Assembly (NCBI GenBank): GCA_900466745.1 | Contig: UBNE01000018.1 | Coordinates: forward strand, 1 to 64,000 | From: Hyphomicrobiales bacterium | Lineage (GTDB): Bacteria; Pseudomonadota; Alphaproteobacteria; Rhizobiales; Beijerinckiaceae | Reading direction: 5' to 3' | DNA: 64,000 bases | Shown here: piece after piece, positions 30,297 through 39,454 of the stretch | Position numbering within the stretch: position 1 is the stretch's first letter | How the letters are laid out: each line of letters begins with the position of its first letter | The notes under the pieces: generated by a model | The model's input: only the letters and a program-made list of their open reading frames with translations | Databases searched by the model: none | What the model was told of the DNA's origin: nothing | Translations under genes and position numbers: made by a program

Positions 30297-31703
30297 ATGA
30301 AGCTGCCGCCGAAGCTCGGCCCCATCCATTTCATCGGCATCGGCGGCATCGGCATGTCCGGCATCGCCGAGGTGCTGCACAATCTCGGCTACAAGGTGCA
30401 GGGCTCGGACGCTTCCGACGGCGCCAATGTCAAGCGTCTGGCCGAGAAGGGCATCACCACCTTCGTCGGCCACAAGGCCGAGAATCTCGGCGAGGCCGAG
30501 GTCGTCGTGGTCTCGACCGCGATCAAGCGCGACAATCCAGAACTCGCCGCGGCGCGCGAGCTGCGCCTGCCGGTGGTGCGCCGGGCCGAGATGCTGGCCG
30601 AGCTGATGCGGCTGAAGAGCTGCGTCGCCATCGCCGGCACCCATGGCAAGACCACCACGACCTCGCTCGTCGCGACGCTCTTGGAGAAGGGCGGGCTCGA
30701 CCCGACCGTGATCAATGGCGGCATCATCAACGCCTACGGCACCAATGCGCGCATGGGCGAGAGCGACTGGATGGTCGTCGAGGCCGACGAATCGGACGGC
30801 ACCTTCCTGAAGCTGCCGGCGGACGTGGCGATCGTCACCAATATCGACCCGGAGCATCTCGACCATTTCGGCACTTTCGATGCGATCAAGGGGGCGTTCC
30901 GCTCCTTCGTCGAGAATCTGCCCTTCTACGGCTTCGCGGTGATGTGCATCGACCATCCGACCGTGCAGGGGCTGGTCGGCCAGATCACCGACCGGCGCGT
31001 CATCACCTATGGCGAGAACCCGCAGGCCGATTTCCGCCTGCTCGATATCGATCTTTCCGGCGGGCAGGCGCGCTTCACGCTCCTGATCCGCGACCGCAAG
31101 AGTGGTCGGGACGAGGTAATCCGCGACCTCGTCATGCCGATGCCCGGGCATCACAACGCGCTGAATGCGACCGCCGCGATCGCCGTCGCCTACGATCTCG
31201 GCATTCCGGTCGAGCGCATCCGCGAGGCGCTGGCCGGCTTCGGCGGCGTCAAGCGCCGCTTCACCCGGACCGGCGAGTGGAACGGCGCGCTGATCTTCGA
31301 CGATTACGGCCACCATCCGGTCGAGATCGCGGCCGTGCTCAGGGCCGCGCGCGCCTCGACCAAGGGCAAGGTCATCGCGGTGGTGCAGCCGCATCGCTAT
31401 ACGCGGCTGTCGAGCCTGTTCGACGATTTCGCCGCCTGCTTCAACGATGCCGACACGGTGATCGTGGCCGACACCTATGCGGCGGGCGAGGCGCCGATCG
31501 CCGGGGCCGACCGCGATTCGCTGGTCGCGGGCATCAAGGCGCGCGGCCATCGCCATGCCCTGCCGCTGGAGGCCCCCGACAAGCTCGCCGGCATGGTGGC
31601 GGAGCTGGCGGGGCCGGGCGACTATGTCGTCTGCCTCGGCGCCGGCAACATCACGCAATGGGCCTATGCGCTGCCGGGGGAACTGGCGGCGCTGAAGGGG
31701 TGA
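30297..31703 (+). CDS. murC: UDP-MurNAc:L-Ala ligase MurC
   Basis: MurC adds the first residue, L-alanine, to UDP-MurNAc. The 468-residue protein shows [18 protein letters not shown], the P-loop [36 protein letters not shown] and [14 protein letters not shown], in the order expected of Mur ligases. It is followed after 40 bases by murB. Confidence 0.97.
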   Translation: MKLPPKLGPIHFIGIGGIGMSGIAEVLHNLGYKVQGSDASDGANVKRLAEKGITTFVGHKAENLGEAEVVVVSTAIKRDNPELAAARELRLPVVRRAEMLAELMRLKSCVAIAGTHGKTTTTSLVATLLEKGGLDPTVINGGIINAYGTNARMGESDWMVVEADESDGTFLKLPADVAIVTNIDPEHLDHFGTFDAIKGAFRSFVENLPFYGFAVMCIDHPTVQGLVGQITDRRVITYGENPQADFRLLDIDLSGGQARFTLLIRDRKSGRDEVIRDLVMPMPGHHNALNATAAIAVAYDLGIPVERIREALAGFGGVKRRFTRTGEWNGALIFDDYGHHPVEIAAVLRAARASTKGKVIAVVQPHRYTRLSSLFDDFAACFNDADTVIVADTYAAGEAPIAGADRDSLVAGIKARGHRHALPLEAPDKLAGMVAELAGPGDYVVCLGAGNITQWAYALPGELAALKG

Positions 31704-31743
31704 GCCTTTTCGGCTCGGTTTGGACAGGCTAAAGCGTCGAGCC

Positions 31744-32670
31744 ATGGCATTCCAGGACCTTACCTCCGACATCCGTGCCGCCGCGCCCGACCTGCGCGGG
31801 CGGCTCCTCGCCAATCAGAACCTCTCGGGCCTGACGTGGTTTCGCGTGGGTGGGCCGGCGCAACTGCTGTTCACGCCGGCGGACGAGGACGATCTCGCCT
31901 ATCTGCTCTCCAGGCTGCCGGAGGACGTCCCGGTCACGGTGGTCGGGCTCGGCTCGAACCTGATCGTGCGCGACGGCGGCATTCCCGGCCTCGTTATCCG
32001 GCTCGGCGGCAAGGGCTTCGCCGAGATCAGCCGCGAGCCGGGCGACCGGCTGCGGGCGGGAACGGCGGTGCCGGACGTCAAGGTGGCCCGCGCCGCGGCC
32101 GATGCCGCGCTCGAAGGGCTCGCCTTCTATCGCGGCATCCCCGGCTCGATCGGCGGGGCGCTGCGCATGAACGCCGGCGCCCATGGCGGCGAGACCACCG
32201 ATGTGCTGGTCGAGGCGCGCGGCGTCACCCGCAAGGGCGAGCTGGTGACGCTCTCCCACGCGCAGATGGGCTTCACCTATCGCAACAGCGCCGAATCGAC
32301 CCGCGAGATCATCTTCACCTCCGCCCTGTTCCAGGGGCGGCCGGGCGAGCAGGCCGCGATCCAGGCCGAGATGGACCGGGTGACGCAGGCGCGCGAGGCC
32401 GCCCAGCCGATCAAGGAGCGGACCGGCGGCTCGACCTTCAAGAACCCGGAAGGCGGCAAGGCCTGGAAGCTGATCGACGCCGCCGGCTGTCGCGGCCTGC
32501 GCGTCGGCGGGGCGCAGGTCTCGGAGATGCATTGCAACTTCCTGATCAACACCGGCGGCGCCACGGCCGCCGATGTCGAAGGGCTCGGCGAAGAGGTCCG
32601 CCGCCGGGTCAAGGAGAGTTCCGGCTTCGAGCTGCAGTGGGAGATCAAGCGGCTCGGGGTCGCGGCGTAG
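31744..32670 (+). CDS. murB: UDP-N-acetylenolpyruvoylglucosamine reductase MurB
   Basis: MurB is the FAD-dependent reductase that makes UDP-MurNAc. The 308-residue type II-like protein has [13 protein letters not shown], the FAD-binding [15 protein letters not shown], the conserved [20 protein letters not shown] with the catalytic Ser nearby, and GSTFKNP with [11 protein letters not shown] chose the ATG at 31744; a TTG at 31720 would add eight residues without similarity. The last 26 bases overlap the end of the convergent EamA gene. Confidence 0.96.
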   Translation: MAFQDLTSDIRAAAPDLRGRLLANQNLSGLTWFRVGGPAQLLFTPADEDDLAYLLSRLPEDVPVTVVGLGSNLIVRDGGIPGLVIRLGGKGFAEISREPGDRLRAGTAVPDVKVARAAADAALEGLAFYRGIPGSIGGALRMNAGAHGGETTDVLVEARGVTRKGELVTLSHAQMGFTYRNSAESTREIIFTSALFQGRPGEQAAIQAEMDRVTQAREAAQPIKERTGGSTFKNPEGGKAWKLIDAAGCRGLRVGGAQVSEMHCNFLINTGGATAADVEGLGEEVRRRVKESSGFELQWEIKRLGVAA

Positions 32671-33535
32671 CGGCCGCGGCTCCCGCCCGCCGGGCGAGAA
32701 GCATCCCGGCGACGGTCGAGCCCAGGATGACCGCGATGCCGAGGAGCTGGAGGCCGCCGAGCCACTGGCCGAGCAGGACGGCGCCGAGAAGCGTCGCGAC
32801 CATCGGGCTGAGCAGGCCGAGGAAGGCGACGCTGGAGCCCAGCGTGGTGATGCCCCTGACCCAGAACCAGTAGGCGAGCGCGGTTCCGATCAGGACGAGA
32901 TAGCCGAGCCCGAGTCCGTTCAGGGCGGTCGGAGCCGGCGGCAGGCCCTCGACCAGCAGCGCGACCGGCAGCAGGACCAGCCCGCCCAGCGTGAGCTGCC
33001 AGGCCGCCAGCGCCAGGGCTGAGCCCATCCTGCCCCAGCGCTCGATCAGCACCGTGCCGGTCGCCATCGAGGCGGCGCTGGCGAGGCCGGCGAGGAGGCC
33101 GACGGCGTCCGGCCGGGCATGCGGATCGAGCACCAGCAGCGCCACCCCGACGAGGCCGGCGAGCGCGGCGAGGATCTGGCCCCGGCCCGGACGCCGGCCG
33201 AGCAGCGGCCAGGCCAGCAGGCCGACGATCAGGGGCTGGATCGAGCCGACCGTGGCGGCCAGCCCGCCGGGCAGCCGCGCGGCGCTGACGAAGAGCAGCG
33301 CGAAGAACAGTCCGATATTGGCAAGACCGAGCGCCGCGAGCGGCAGGAGCCTGTCGCGCGGCGGCAGGCCGGGGCCGAGTGCCATCAGCAGCAGGCCGGC
33401 CGGCAGCGCCCTGAGCGCGCCGACGAGCAGCGGATGCTCCACCGGCAGCGTCTGGGTGAAGACGATATAGGTCGAGCCCCAGAGGCAGGGCACCAGGATC
33501 GTGGTCAACAGGGTGGTATTGAGCTTGAATGCCAT
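32645..33535 (-). CDS. EamA/DMT-family transporter
   Basis: The 296-residue protein has ten hydrophobic segments in two five-helix EamA repeats (N-terminal [13 protein letters not shown] and C-terminal part with [18 protein letters not shown] and [21 protein letters not shown]). Such drug/metabolite exporters move amino acids or other small metabolites out of the cell. The gene runs against the dcw cluster between murB and ddl and overlaps the murB 3' end by 26 bases, an unusual position. It has GGGAG upstream of its ATG. A relic of a MarR-type regulator lies about 370 bases upstream on the other strand, which may once have controlled it. Substrate unknown. Confidence 0.88.
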   Translation of the reverse strand: MAFKLNTTLLTTILVPCLWGSTYIVFTQTLPVEHPLLVGALRALPAGLLLMALGPGLPPRDRLLPLAALGLANIGLFFALLFVSAARLPGGLAATVGSIQPLIVGLLAWPLLGRRPGRGQILAALAGLVGVALLVLDPHARPDAVGLLAGLASAASMATGTVLIERWGRMGSALALAAWQLTLGGLVLLPVALLVEGLPPAPTALNGLGLGYLVLIGTALAYWFWVRGITTLGSSVAFLGLLSPMVATLLGAVLLGQWLGGLQLLGIAVILGSTVAGMLLARRAGAAAATPRPRAA

Positions 33536-33563
33536 GGTGGGCTCCCGGATGGGGGACGATAGA

Positions 33564-33609
33564 GCATCGGCCCGAAAAGTGGCACGCGGTTTTCGGGAAA
33601 AGCCGATGC
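33564..33609. repeat. Palindromic element, GCATCGG...CCGATGC (family C)
   Basis: GCATCGGC (33564-33571) pairs with 33602-33609, and the inner CCGAAAA pairs with TTTTCGG. The GAAAAGTGG...GGTTTTC core is a motif I recall as widely dispersed in Hyphomicrobiales. A second copy is at 37306-37354. Confidence 0.75.
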
Positions 33610-33690
33610 AAAATCAGAGGCCTGGAACGCCGGACTGACCATCGTACGCGCTTTGCCCGGGCTGTCGGTATCGGCGCAGGATCCGCCAGC

Positions 33691-33831
33691 GTCATTCCGG
33701 GGCGGGCCGCAAGGCCCGAGCCCGGAACCGATAGCCCGGATCGCGAAGGCATCACCCGATCGACCTGCTTCCCGACGAAGCGCGTCGGTTCCGGGTTCCG
33801 GGCTCATGGCTTCGCCATACCCCGGAATGAC
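33691..33831. repeat. Dispersed palindromic element before ddl (GTCATTCCGG family)
   Basis: GTCATTCCGGGG at 33691 is mirrored by CCCCGGAATGAC ending at 33831. It is related to the elements at 15626-15731 and 21014-21154, with TTCCGG in place of TCCCGG. Confidence 0.8.
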
Positions 33832-33904
33832 GGTGGCGGTTCCGTACGGAACCGGAATGTCGTTCCCGTGCCGCGCACGGGTATTCAGTTCGATACTCCA
33901 GCCG

Positions 33905-34053
33905 TTCTGACCGGGGCGGGCTTCGCGCTGGCTAAGCGAATCGTCGTTCCGCATGTCGCGACCGAGGAGCGGCTGGTGGGCGCGCTGTCGCCTGCGGAGC
34001 GCGCGGAGCTGCGGCGCCTGCTCGCCAAAATCGGCCGATCTAAAAGCCGTTAA
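33905..34053 (+). pseudogene. C-terminal relic of a MarR-family regulator
   Basis: In frame from about 33905 to the TAA at 34053, the translation contains LTGAGFALAKR, VPHVATEERLVGALSP and AERAELRRLLAKI, the typical C-terminal wing end and dimerisation helix of MarR proteins. The DNA-binding core upstream is missing and is replaced by the palindromic repeat at 33691-33831, so this is a truncated remnant. It lies upstream of and divergent from the EamA gene. Confidence 0.55.
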
Positions 34054-34070
34054 CGCCTGCGGGCCTATGG

Positions 34071-34085
34071 TTAACGGGCTGTTAA
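34071..34085 (+). promoter_or_regulatory. CtrA-type binding site (TTAA-N7-TTAA) before ddl
   Basis: TTAACGGGCTGTTAA matches the CtrA consensus exactly and is part of a larger palindrome GGTTAACGGGCTGTTAACC (34069-34087). A further GTTAAC is at 34049-34054. The site is 45 bp before the ddl start. CtrA controls ftsQA in Caulobacter, so cell-cycle control of ddl-ftsQ-ftsA-ftsZ here is a reasonable inference. Confidence 0.65.
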
Positions 34086-34129
34086 CCATCTCCGGTGAGG
34101 TTCGGCGGACACGTCGAACGGGGACCGGC

Positions 34130-35044
34130 ATGAGCAAACACGTCGCAGTGCTGATGGGGGGATGGTCCGTCGAACGGGAGGTCAGCCTCAACAGCGGTGC
34201 GGCCTGCGCGCGGGCGCTGGAAGGCCAGGGCTACCGCGTCACCCGCATCGACGTGCAGCGCGACATCGCCGAGGTGCTGGCGAAGCTGAAGCCGGACGTC
34301 GCCTTCAACGCCCTGCATGGCCGCTTCGGCGAGGATGGCACGATCCAGGGCGTGCTCGAGATCCTGCGCATTCCCTATACCCATTCCGGCGTGCTGGCCT
34401 CGGCGCTGGCGATCCGCAAGGACCGGGCGAAGACGGTGGTGCAGGCGGCCGGCGTGCCGGTCGCGCATGGCGTCAACGTCTCCCGCTTCGCCGCCGCGAA
34501 GAGCCATGTGCTGCCGCCTCCCTATGTGCTCAAACCCGTCGATGAGGGCTCCTCCGTCGGCGTGGTGATCGTCAAGAAGGGGCGGGAGCACCCGCCGCAG
34601 GAGATCGCCCGGCCGGACTGGCCCTGCGGCGAGACGCTGCTCGCCGAGACCTTCGTCGCGGGGCGGGAGCTGACCTGCGCGGTGATGGGCGAGCGCGCCC
34701 TGGGTGTGACCGAAATACAAGCCGCAACCGGCGAATTTTACGACTACGACGCGAAGTACGCGAAAGGCGGCTCGATCCACATCTGTCCGGCGCGAATTTT
34801 ACCGAAAATTTACCAGCAGATCGAAGAGTGTGCGTTAACGGCGCATCAAGCAATCGGATGCCGGGGCGTCAGCCGATCTGACTTTCGCTACGACGACGAG
34901 ACCGACACGCTCGTCTGGCTGGAAGTCAATACGCAGCCCGGGATGACCGAAACCAGCCTGGTGCCCGAACTGGCTGCCCATGCGGGCCTGAATTTCGGTG
35001 AGCTCGTCAAATGGATGGTGCAGGACGCCTCCCTCGATCGGTGA
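34130..35044 (+). CDS. ddl: D-alanine--D-alanine ligase
   Basis: Ddl makes the D-Ala-D-Ala dipeptide used by MurF. The 304-residue ATP-grasp protein has VAVLMGGWSVEREVSLNSG, FNALHGRFGEDGTIQG, YTHSGVLASALAIRKD, YVLKPVDEGSSVGV and the metal-binding end LEVNTQPGMTETSLVPE. The region at 34715-34860 is noticeably AT-richer than the rest of the gene. The ATG at 34130 gives the standard start; the frame is open upstream through the MarR relic, but that part is unrelated. The ftsQ start overlaps the ddl stop region. Confidence 0.96.
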   Translation: MSKHVAVLMGGWSVEREVSLNSGAACARALEGQGYRVTRIDVQRDIAEVLAKLKPDVAFNALHGRFGEDGTIQGVLEILRIPYTHSGVLASALAIRKDRAKTVVQAAGVPVAHGVNVSRFAAAKSHVLPPPYVLKPVDEGSSVGVVIVKKGREHPPQEIARPDWPCGETLLAETFVAGRELTCAVMGERALGVTEIQAATGEFYDYDAKYAKGGSIHICPARILPKIYQQIEECALTAHQAIGCRGVSRSDFRYDDETDTLVWLEVNTQPGMTETSLVPELAAHAGLNFGELVKWMVQDASLDR

Positions 35045-35049
35045 AAGCG

Positions 35050-35979
35050 ATGAAGGCGAACTCCTCTTCACGCCTGCCGGTCGTGGCGACCGGCCCGCAA
35101 CTGCTGATCGGCAGCGAGCGGCAGGGGCGCTGGATGCGGCGCCCGCGGCGCTCGGCGCAGCCATGGGCCGAGCGGCTGCCGCGCGGCATCGGCTCCTGGC
35201 TCGCGGTCGGCTTCCTCGCGCTCAGCCTCGGCTCGGGCTTCGTCATTGGCGGGCAGTATCAGGCGATGCAGGAGGCCTACGGGCCGCCGCGGCACATGAT
35301 CGCGCGCATGCTCGGCTTCGGCATCGACCGCGTCACCATCTCCGGCCTGTCGGGGCTGTCGGAGCAGGAGGTGCTGGTCGCCGCCGGCATCGACCCGAAG
35401 ACCTCGCTGGTGTTCTTCGACGCCGACGAGGCGCGCAGGCAACTCGAAGCCAATCCGCTGATCCGCGAGGCCCAGGTCCGCAAGCTCTATCCCGGCGAGA
35501 TCTCGATCTCGCTGACCGAGCGCGAGCCTTACGCGCTCTGGCAGGTCAAGGGCGAGCTCTTCGTGATCGCGGCGGACGGCACGGTGATCGACAAGATGGA
35601 TGACGGCCGCTTCGCCTATCTGCCGCTGGTCGTCGGCAAGAACGCCAACAACCGCGCCAGCGAGTACCTGGCCCTGCGCAAGGAGGCCGGGCCGCTCGCC
35701 CAGCATATCCGCGCCGGCATGCTGGTCTCCGACCGGCGCTGGGACATCAAGCTCGACAACGGCATGGATGTGCGCCTGCCCGAGACCAAGCCCGAAATCG
35801 CGATGCAGCGGCTGATCTCGCTCGAACAGAACGATCGCATCCTCGACAAGGACATCCTGTCGCTCGACCTGCGCCAGCCCGACCGCGTCGTCGCCCGCCT
35901 TTCCGAAGAAGCCGCAGCCGCCCGCGCCGACATGCTGAAGAACCGCAACAAGGCCAGGAAGAAGGGAGGCGAGGCGTGA
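35050..35979 (+). CDS. ftsQ: Cell division protein FtsQ
   Basis: FtsQ is a bitopic divisome protein bridging early and late division proteins. The 309-residue product has a basic cytoplasmic tail, one membrane segment (about 46-70, with SWLAVGFLALSLGSGFVI), a POTRA domain (about 95-165; VTISGLSGLSEQEVLVAAGI, then REAQVRKLYPGEISISLTERE) and an FtsQ beta domain. The start is uncertain: ATG 35050, GTG 35041 (overlapping the ddl stop as GTGA) or ATG 35011 (inside ddl, with GGTGAG upstream) are all in frame. The stop overlaps the ftsA GTG. Confidence 0.92.
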   Translation: MKANSSSRLPVVATGPQLLIGSERQGRWMRRPRRSAQPWAERLPRGIGSWLAVGFLALSLGSGFVIGGQYQAMQEAYGPPRHMIARMLGFGIDRVTISGLSGLSEQEVLVAAGIDPKTSLVFFDADEARRQLEANPLIREAQVRKLYPGEISISLTEREPYALWQVKGELFVIAADGTVIDKMDDGRFAYLPLVVGKNANNRASEYLALRKEAGPLAQHIRAGMLVSDRRWDIKLDNGMDVRLPETKPEIAMQRLISLEQNDRILDKDILSLDLRQPDRVVARLSEEAAAARADMLKNRNKARKKGGEA

Positions 35980-37307
35980 ACCACTTCACCTCCCAGGGCC
36001 TGACGCCGCGCATGCGCCCGCTCTCGGCGCGCAAGAGCGCGATCCTCTCGATCCTCGACATCGGCACCAGCAAGGTCGTCTGCCTGATCGCCGAATTGAA
36101 CCCGGCCGAGGCCAATGAGCGGCTGCGCGGGCGCACCCATGTCGCGCGCATCATCGGCATCGGCCATCAGCGCTCGCTCGGGCTCAAGGGCGGCGCGATC
36201 ATCGACCTCGAAAGCGCCGAGCGCGCCATCCGCGCCGCCGTCGACGCGGCCGAGCGCATGGCCAAGGTCGAGGTCCAGTCGGTCATCTGCAACCTCACCG
36301 GCGGGCGCATCGGTTCGCAGCATTACGCGGCCGGCGTCGAGCTGCGCTCCGGCTCGGTCGGCGATTCCGACATCAAGCGCGTGCTCGCCACCGCCGCCAC
36401 CCATGCGATCCGCCCCGGCAAGGCCGTGCTCCACGCCCTGCCGACCGGCTATGCGCTCGACGGCGTGCCGGGCGTGCTCGACCCGCGCGGGCTGATCGGC
36501 GGCAAGCTCTCGGTCGACATGCATGTCGTCGCCAGCGAGGCGGCGGCGGCGCGCAACGTCATGCTCGCGGTCGAGCGCTGCCATCTCGAAGTCGAGGCGG
36601 TCGTGGCGACACCCTATGCCTCGGGCCTGTCGGTGCTGGTCGACGACGAGGCCGAGATGGGCGTCGTCGTGGTCGATCTCGGCGGCGGCACGACCAGCCT
36701 CGGCGTCTTCTCCGGCGGCCATCTGATGCATGCCGACGCGATCGCGGTCGGAGGCAACCACATCACCATGGACGTGGCGCGGGGCCTGTCCACCCGGGTC
36801 TCGGCGGCCGAGCGGCTGAAGACGCTGCACGGCTCCTGCATCGCCAGCGCCTCGGACGAGCGCGACATGATCGCCGTGCCGCAGGTCGACGACGACGAGC
36901 GCGACATGCCGAACCATCTCGCCAAGTCGCATCTCATCCGCATCATTAAGCCGCGCGTCGAGGAGATCCTCGAACTTGTGCGCGACCGGCTGGCCAATGC
37001 CGGCTTCTCGGCCCAGGCCGGGCGGCGCGTCGTGCTGACCGGCGGCGCCTGCCAGCTCACCGGCCTGCCGGAAGTGGCGCGGCGCATCCTCGGCGGCCAG
37101 GTCCGCACCGGCCGCCCGCTCGGGATCAAGGGCCTGCCCGAGGCGGGCAAGGGCCCGGCTTTTTCGGCGGCGGTCGGCCTGCTGGTCTATCCGCAGGTCG
37201 CCCATGTCGAGCATTTCGAACCACGCGCCGCCGGCGGGCGCTATTTCGCGACCGGGACGGACGGCTACTTCTCGCGCGTCGGGCGGTGGCTGAAGGACAG
37301 TTTCTGA
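35976..37307 (+). CDS. ftsA: Cell division protein FtsA
   Basis: FtsA is the actin-like ATPase that anchors FtsZ to the membrane. The 443-residue protein has the phosphate-1 segment SILDIGTSKVVCLIAE, the SHS2-domain region (about 90-170), the phosphate-2 segment VVVDLGGGTTSLGVF and the adenosine motif VVLTGGACQLTGLPE; the C-terminal RVGRWLKDSF is the amphipathic membrane-targeting helix. The GTG start overlaps the ftsQ stop (GTGA) behind GGGAGG. Its stop codon lies in the edge of a palindromic repeat. Confidence 0.96.
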   Translation: MNHFTSQGLTPRMRPLSARKSAILSILDIGTSKVVCLIAELNPAEANERLRGRTHVARIIGIGHQRSLGLKGGAIIDLESAERAIRAAVDAAERMAKVEVQSVICNLTGGRIGSQHYAAGVELRSGSVGDSDIKRVLATAATHAIRPGKAVLHALPTGYALDGVPGVLDPRGLIGGKLSVDMHVVASEAAAARNVMLAVERCHLEVEAVVATPYASGLSVLVDDEAEMGVVVVDLGGGTTSLGVFSGGHLMHADAIAVGGNHITMDVARGLSTRVSAAERLKTLHGSCIASASDERDMIAVPQVDDDERDMPNHLAKSHLIRIIKPRVEEILELVRDRLANAGFSAQAGRRVVLTGGACQLTGLPEVARRILGGQVRTGRPLGIKGLPEAGKGPAFSAAVGLLVYPQVAHVEHFEPRAAGGRYFATGTDGYFSRVGRWLKDSF

Positions 37308-37354
37308 ACTTGGCGCGGAAAAGTGGGAACCGGTTTTCCGGCGAAGCCAAGTTC
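37306..37354. repeat. Palindromic element between ftsA and ftsZ (family C)
   Basis: GAACTTGGC (37306-37314) pairs with 37346-37354, around GGAAAAGTGGGAACCGGTTTTCC. It has the same architecture and core as the element at 33564-33609, with different outer arms, and begins within the ftsA stop codon. Confidence 0.75.
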
Positions 37355-37460
37355 GAAAGCAAGTGAGTACCGGCGCATTCGAAGGGGTGCGCCACGGCGT
37401 CAAACGTAGCAATCGACGGCTCCCGCCAGGCGCCGGTCAAAGGGATCAGAAGAGGCAATC

Positions 37461-39155
37461 ATGGCGATGAATCTGCAAGCCCCGGACATCCGGGAACTCA
37501 AGCCCCGGATCACGGTGTTCGGTGTCGGCGGCGCGGGCGGCAATGCGGTCAACAACATGATCGAGGCCGGCCTCGACGGCGTCGACTTCGTCTGCGCCAA
37601 CACCGACGCGCAGGCGCTGGCGCTGTCGCGCTCCTCGCGCATCATCCAGATGGGCCTCCAGGTCACCGAGGGTCTCGGCGCCGGCTCGCAGCCGGAAGTC
37701 GGCCGGGCCGCGGCCGAGGAAGTCATCGACGAGATTCGCGATCACCTGGCGGGCGCGCATATGGTCTTCATCACGGCCGGCATGGGCGGCGGCACCGGCA
37801 CGGGCGCGGCCCCGGCCATCGCCCGCGTCGCCCGCGACATGGGCATCCTGACTGTCGGCGTCGTCACCAAGCCGTTCCAGTTCGAGGGCCAGCGCCGCAT
37901 GCGCATGGCGGAGGCCGGCATCGCCGAGCTGAACGAGGCGGTCGACACCCTCATCGTCATCCCGAACCAGAACCTGTTCCGCGTCGCCAACGAGACCACC
38001 GGCTTCGCCGACGCCTTCGGCATGGCGGACCAGGTGCTCTATTCGGGCGTCGCCTGCATCACCGACCTGATGGTCCGCCCCGGCCTGATCAATCTCGACT
38101 TCGCCGACGTGCGCGCCGTGATGCGCGGCATGGGCAAGGCGATGATGGGCACCGGCGAGGCGCAGGGCGAGAAGCGCGCCCTGACCGCGGCCCAGGCCGC
38201 GATCAACAACCCGCTGCTCGACGACATCTCGATGAAGGGCGCGCGCGGCCTGCTGATCTCGATCACCGGCGGGCGCGACATGAAGCTCTACGAGGTCGAC
38301 GAGGCCGCGACCCGCATCCGCGAGGAGGTCGATTCGGAGGCCAACATCATCGTCGGCGCCACCTTCGACGAATCGCTGGAAGGCACGGTGCGCGTCTCGG
38401 TCGTCGCGACCGGCATCGACAAGCCGATCTCCCAGGTCGGCGAGGTCGACGAGACCGAGGCCCGCATCGCCCAGGTCGCCGAGCGCCTGAAGCAGGAAGC
38501 CCGCCTGCGCTCGACCGCCGCGCCCCAGGCCGCCCGCCCGGCGCCGCAGCCGGCGCCCGCGCCGTCGATCGAGACGGCGCGCGTCGCCCCGGCCGCCGAG
38601 CCGGCCCCCGCCGCCCATGTCCAGGACATCCGCATCGAGCCGGTGCAGCCGCGCCCGGTGATGGTCGCCGCCCCGGCGCCCGAGCCGGTCGTCCCGGCCG
38701 AGCCGACCCTGCATCTCGACGACAGCTTCATCCCGCCGGCGCCCGAGCGCGCGGTGCGCCCGACCCGCATGCCGCGGATCGAGGACCTGCCGGCCCCGGG
38801 CCAGGCCCAGCTCCACGCCCAGCGCGGCGCGCAGCCGGTGCCGCAGGCGCCGAGCGCCGTCGAGCAGAAGCGGATGTCGCTGATGCAGCGCCTCGCTTCG
38901 GTCGGCTTCGGCCGCAAGGACGACGAGGCGGAGGCCCCGGCCCCCGCGCCCGTCCCGGTGCGCCAGGCCCCGGCGATGCCGCAGGCGGCCGCGCCGAGCG
39001 CCGCCCATGCCGAGTATATGCGCCGCCCGGCACCGCAGCCGGCCGCGCGCCCGGCGCAGGGCCAGCTCGACCCGCATGGCCGCGCCGCGCCGACTCGCAG
39101 CAGCGAGGACGACCATCTGGAGATCCCGGCTTTCCTGCGCCGTCAGGCGAACTGA
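37461..39155 (+). CDS. ftsZ: Cell division protein FtsZ
   Basis: FtsZ is the tubulin-like GTPase that forms the Z ring. The 564-residue protein has the globular GTPase domain in residues 1-320 with [13 protein letters not shown], the tubulin signature [12 protein letters not shown] (about 108-119) and NVDFAD-type T7 region ([11 protein letters not shown]). A long Ala/Pro-rich linker (about 350-545) follows, then the conserved C-terminal peptide [14 protein letters not shown] that binds FtsA. Such a long linker is typical of alphaproteobacteria. AGAGG lies upstream of the ATG and a strong terminator follows, so ftsZ ends the division transcript. Confidence 0.97.
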   Translation: MAMNLQAPDIRELKPRITVFGVGGAGGNAVNNMIEAGLDGVDFVCANTDAQALALSRSSRIIQMGLQVTEGLGAGSQPEVGRAAAEEVIDEIRDHLAGAHMVFITAGMGGGTGTGAAPAIARVARDMGILTVGVVTKPFQFEGQRRMRMAEAGIAELNEAVDTLIVIPNQNLFRVANETTGFADAFGMADQVLYSGVACITDLMVRPGLINLDFADVRAVMRGMGKAMMGTGEAQGEKRALTAAQAAINNPLLDDISMKGARGLLISITGGRDMKLYEVDEAATRIREEVDSEANIIVGATFDESLEGTVRVSVVATGIDKPISQVGEVDETEARIAQVAERLKQEARLRSTAAPQAARPAPQPAPAPSIETARVAPAAEPAPAAHVQDIRIEPVQPRPVMVAAPAPEPVVPAEPTLHLDDSFIPPAPERAVRPTRMPRIEDLPAPGQAQLHAQRGAQPVPQAPSAVEQKRMSLMQRLASVGFGRKDDEAEAPAPAPVPVRQAPAMPQAAAPSAAHAEYMRRPAPQPAARPAQGQLDPHGRAAPTRSSEDDHLEIPAFLRRQAN

Positions 39156-39183
39156 GTCCGGCCTCCGGAAGGCCTTGTCACGG

Positions 39184-39214
39184 ATCCCGCCGCGCCAATC
39201 GCGCGGCGGGATTT
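39184..39214 (+). terminator. Rho-independent terminator after ftsZ
   Basis: A perfect 12-bp stem (ATCCCGCCGCGC, 39184-39195, with 39201-39212) closes a five-base loop and is followed by TTTC. It separates the dcw operon from lpxC. Confidence 0.8.
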
Positions 39215-39454
39215 CGGCCGTTTAAAAATCGTTATCTTTCAATCTGTTATTGTTCCACCTCACTGGCTTTCCGACTGTAACACAGCGAAAGAAAGCGTGA
39301 TTTTGAGCGGCTGCCGCGAAGGCTTATGTTGCGGCCGCATCAAGAGGACGAGCCTACCGGAACCGGCTTGATGCCGCTTTCGGAGATGTCGCCGCCGGCG
39401 GCCGCTGCACAGGCAGCGCGCAAGGGTCGCGGCGACCAGGATTGGATAGACGGA

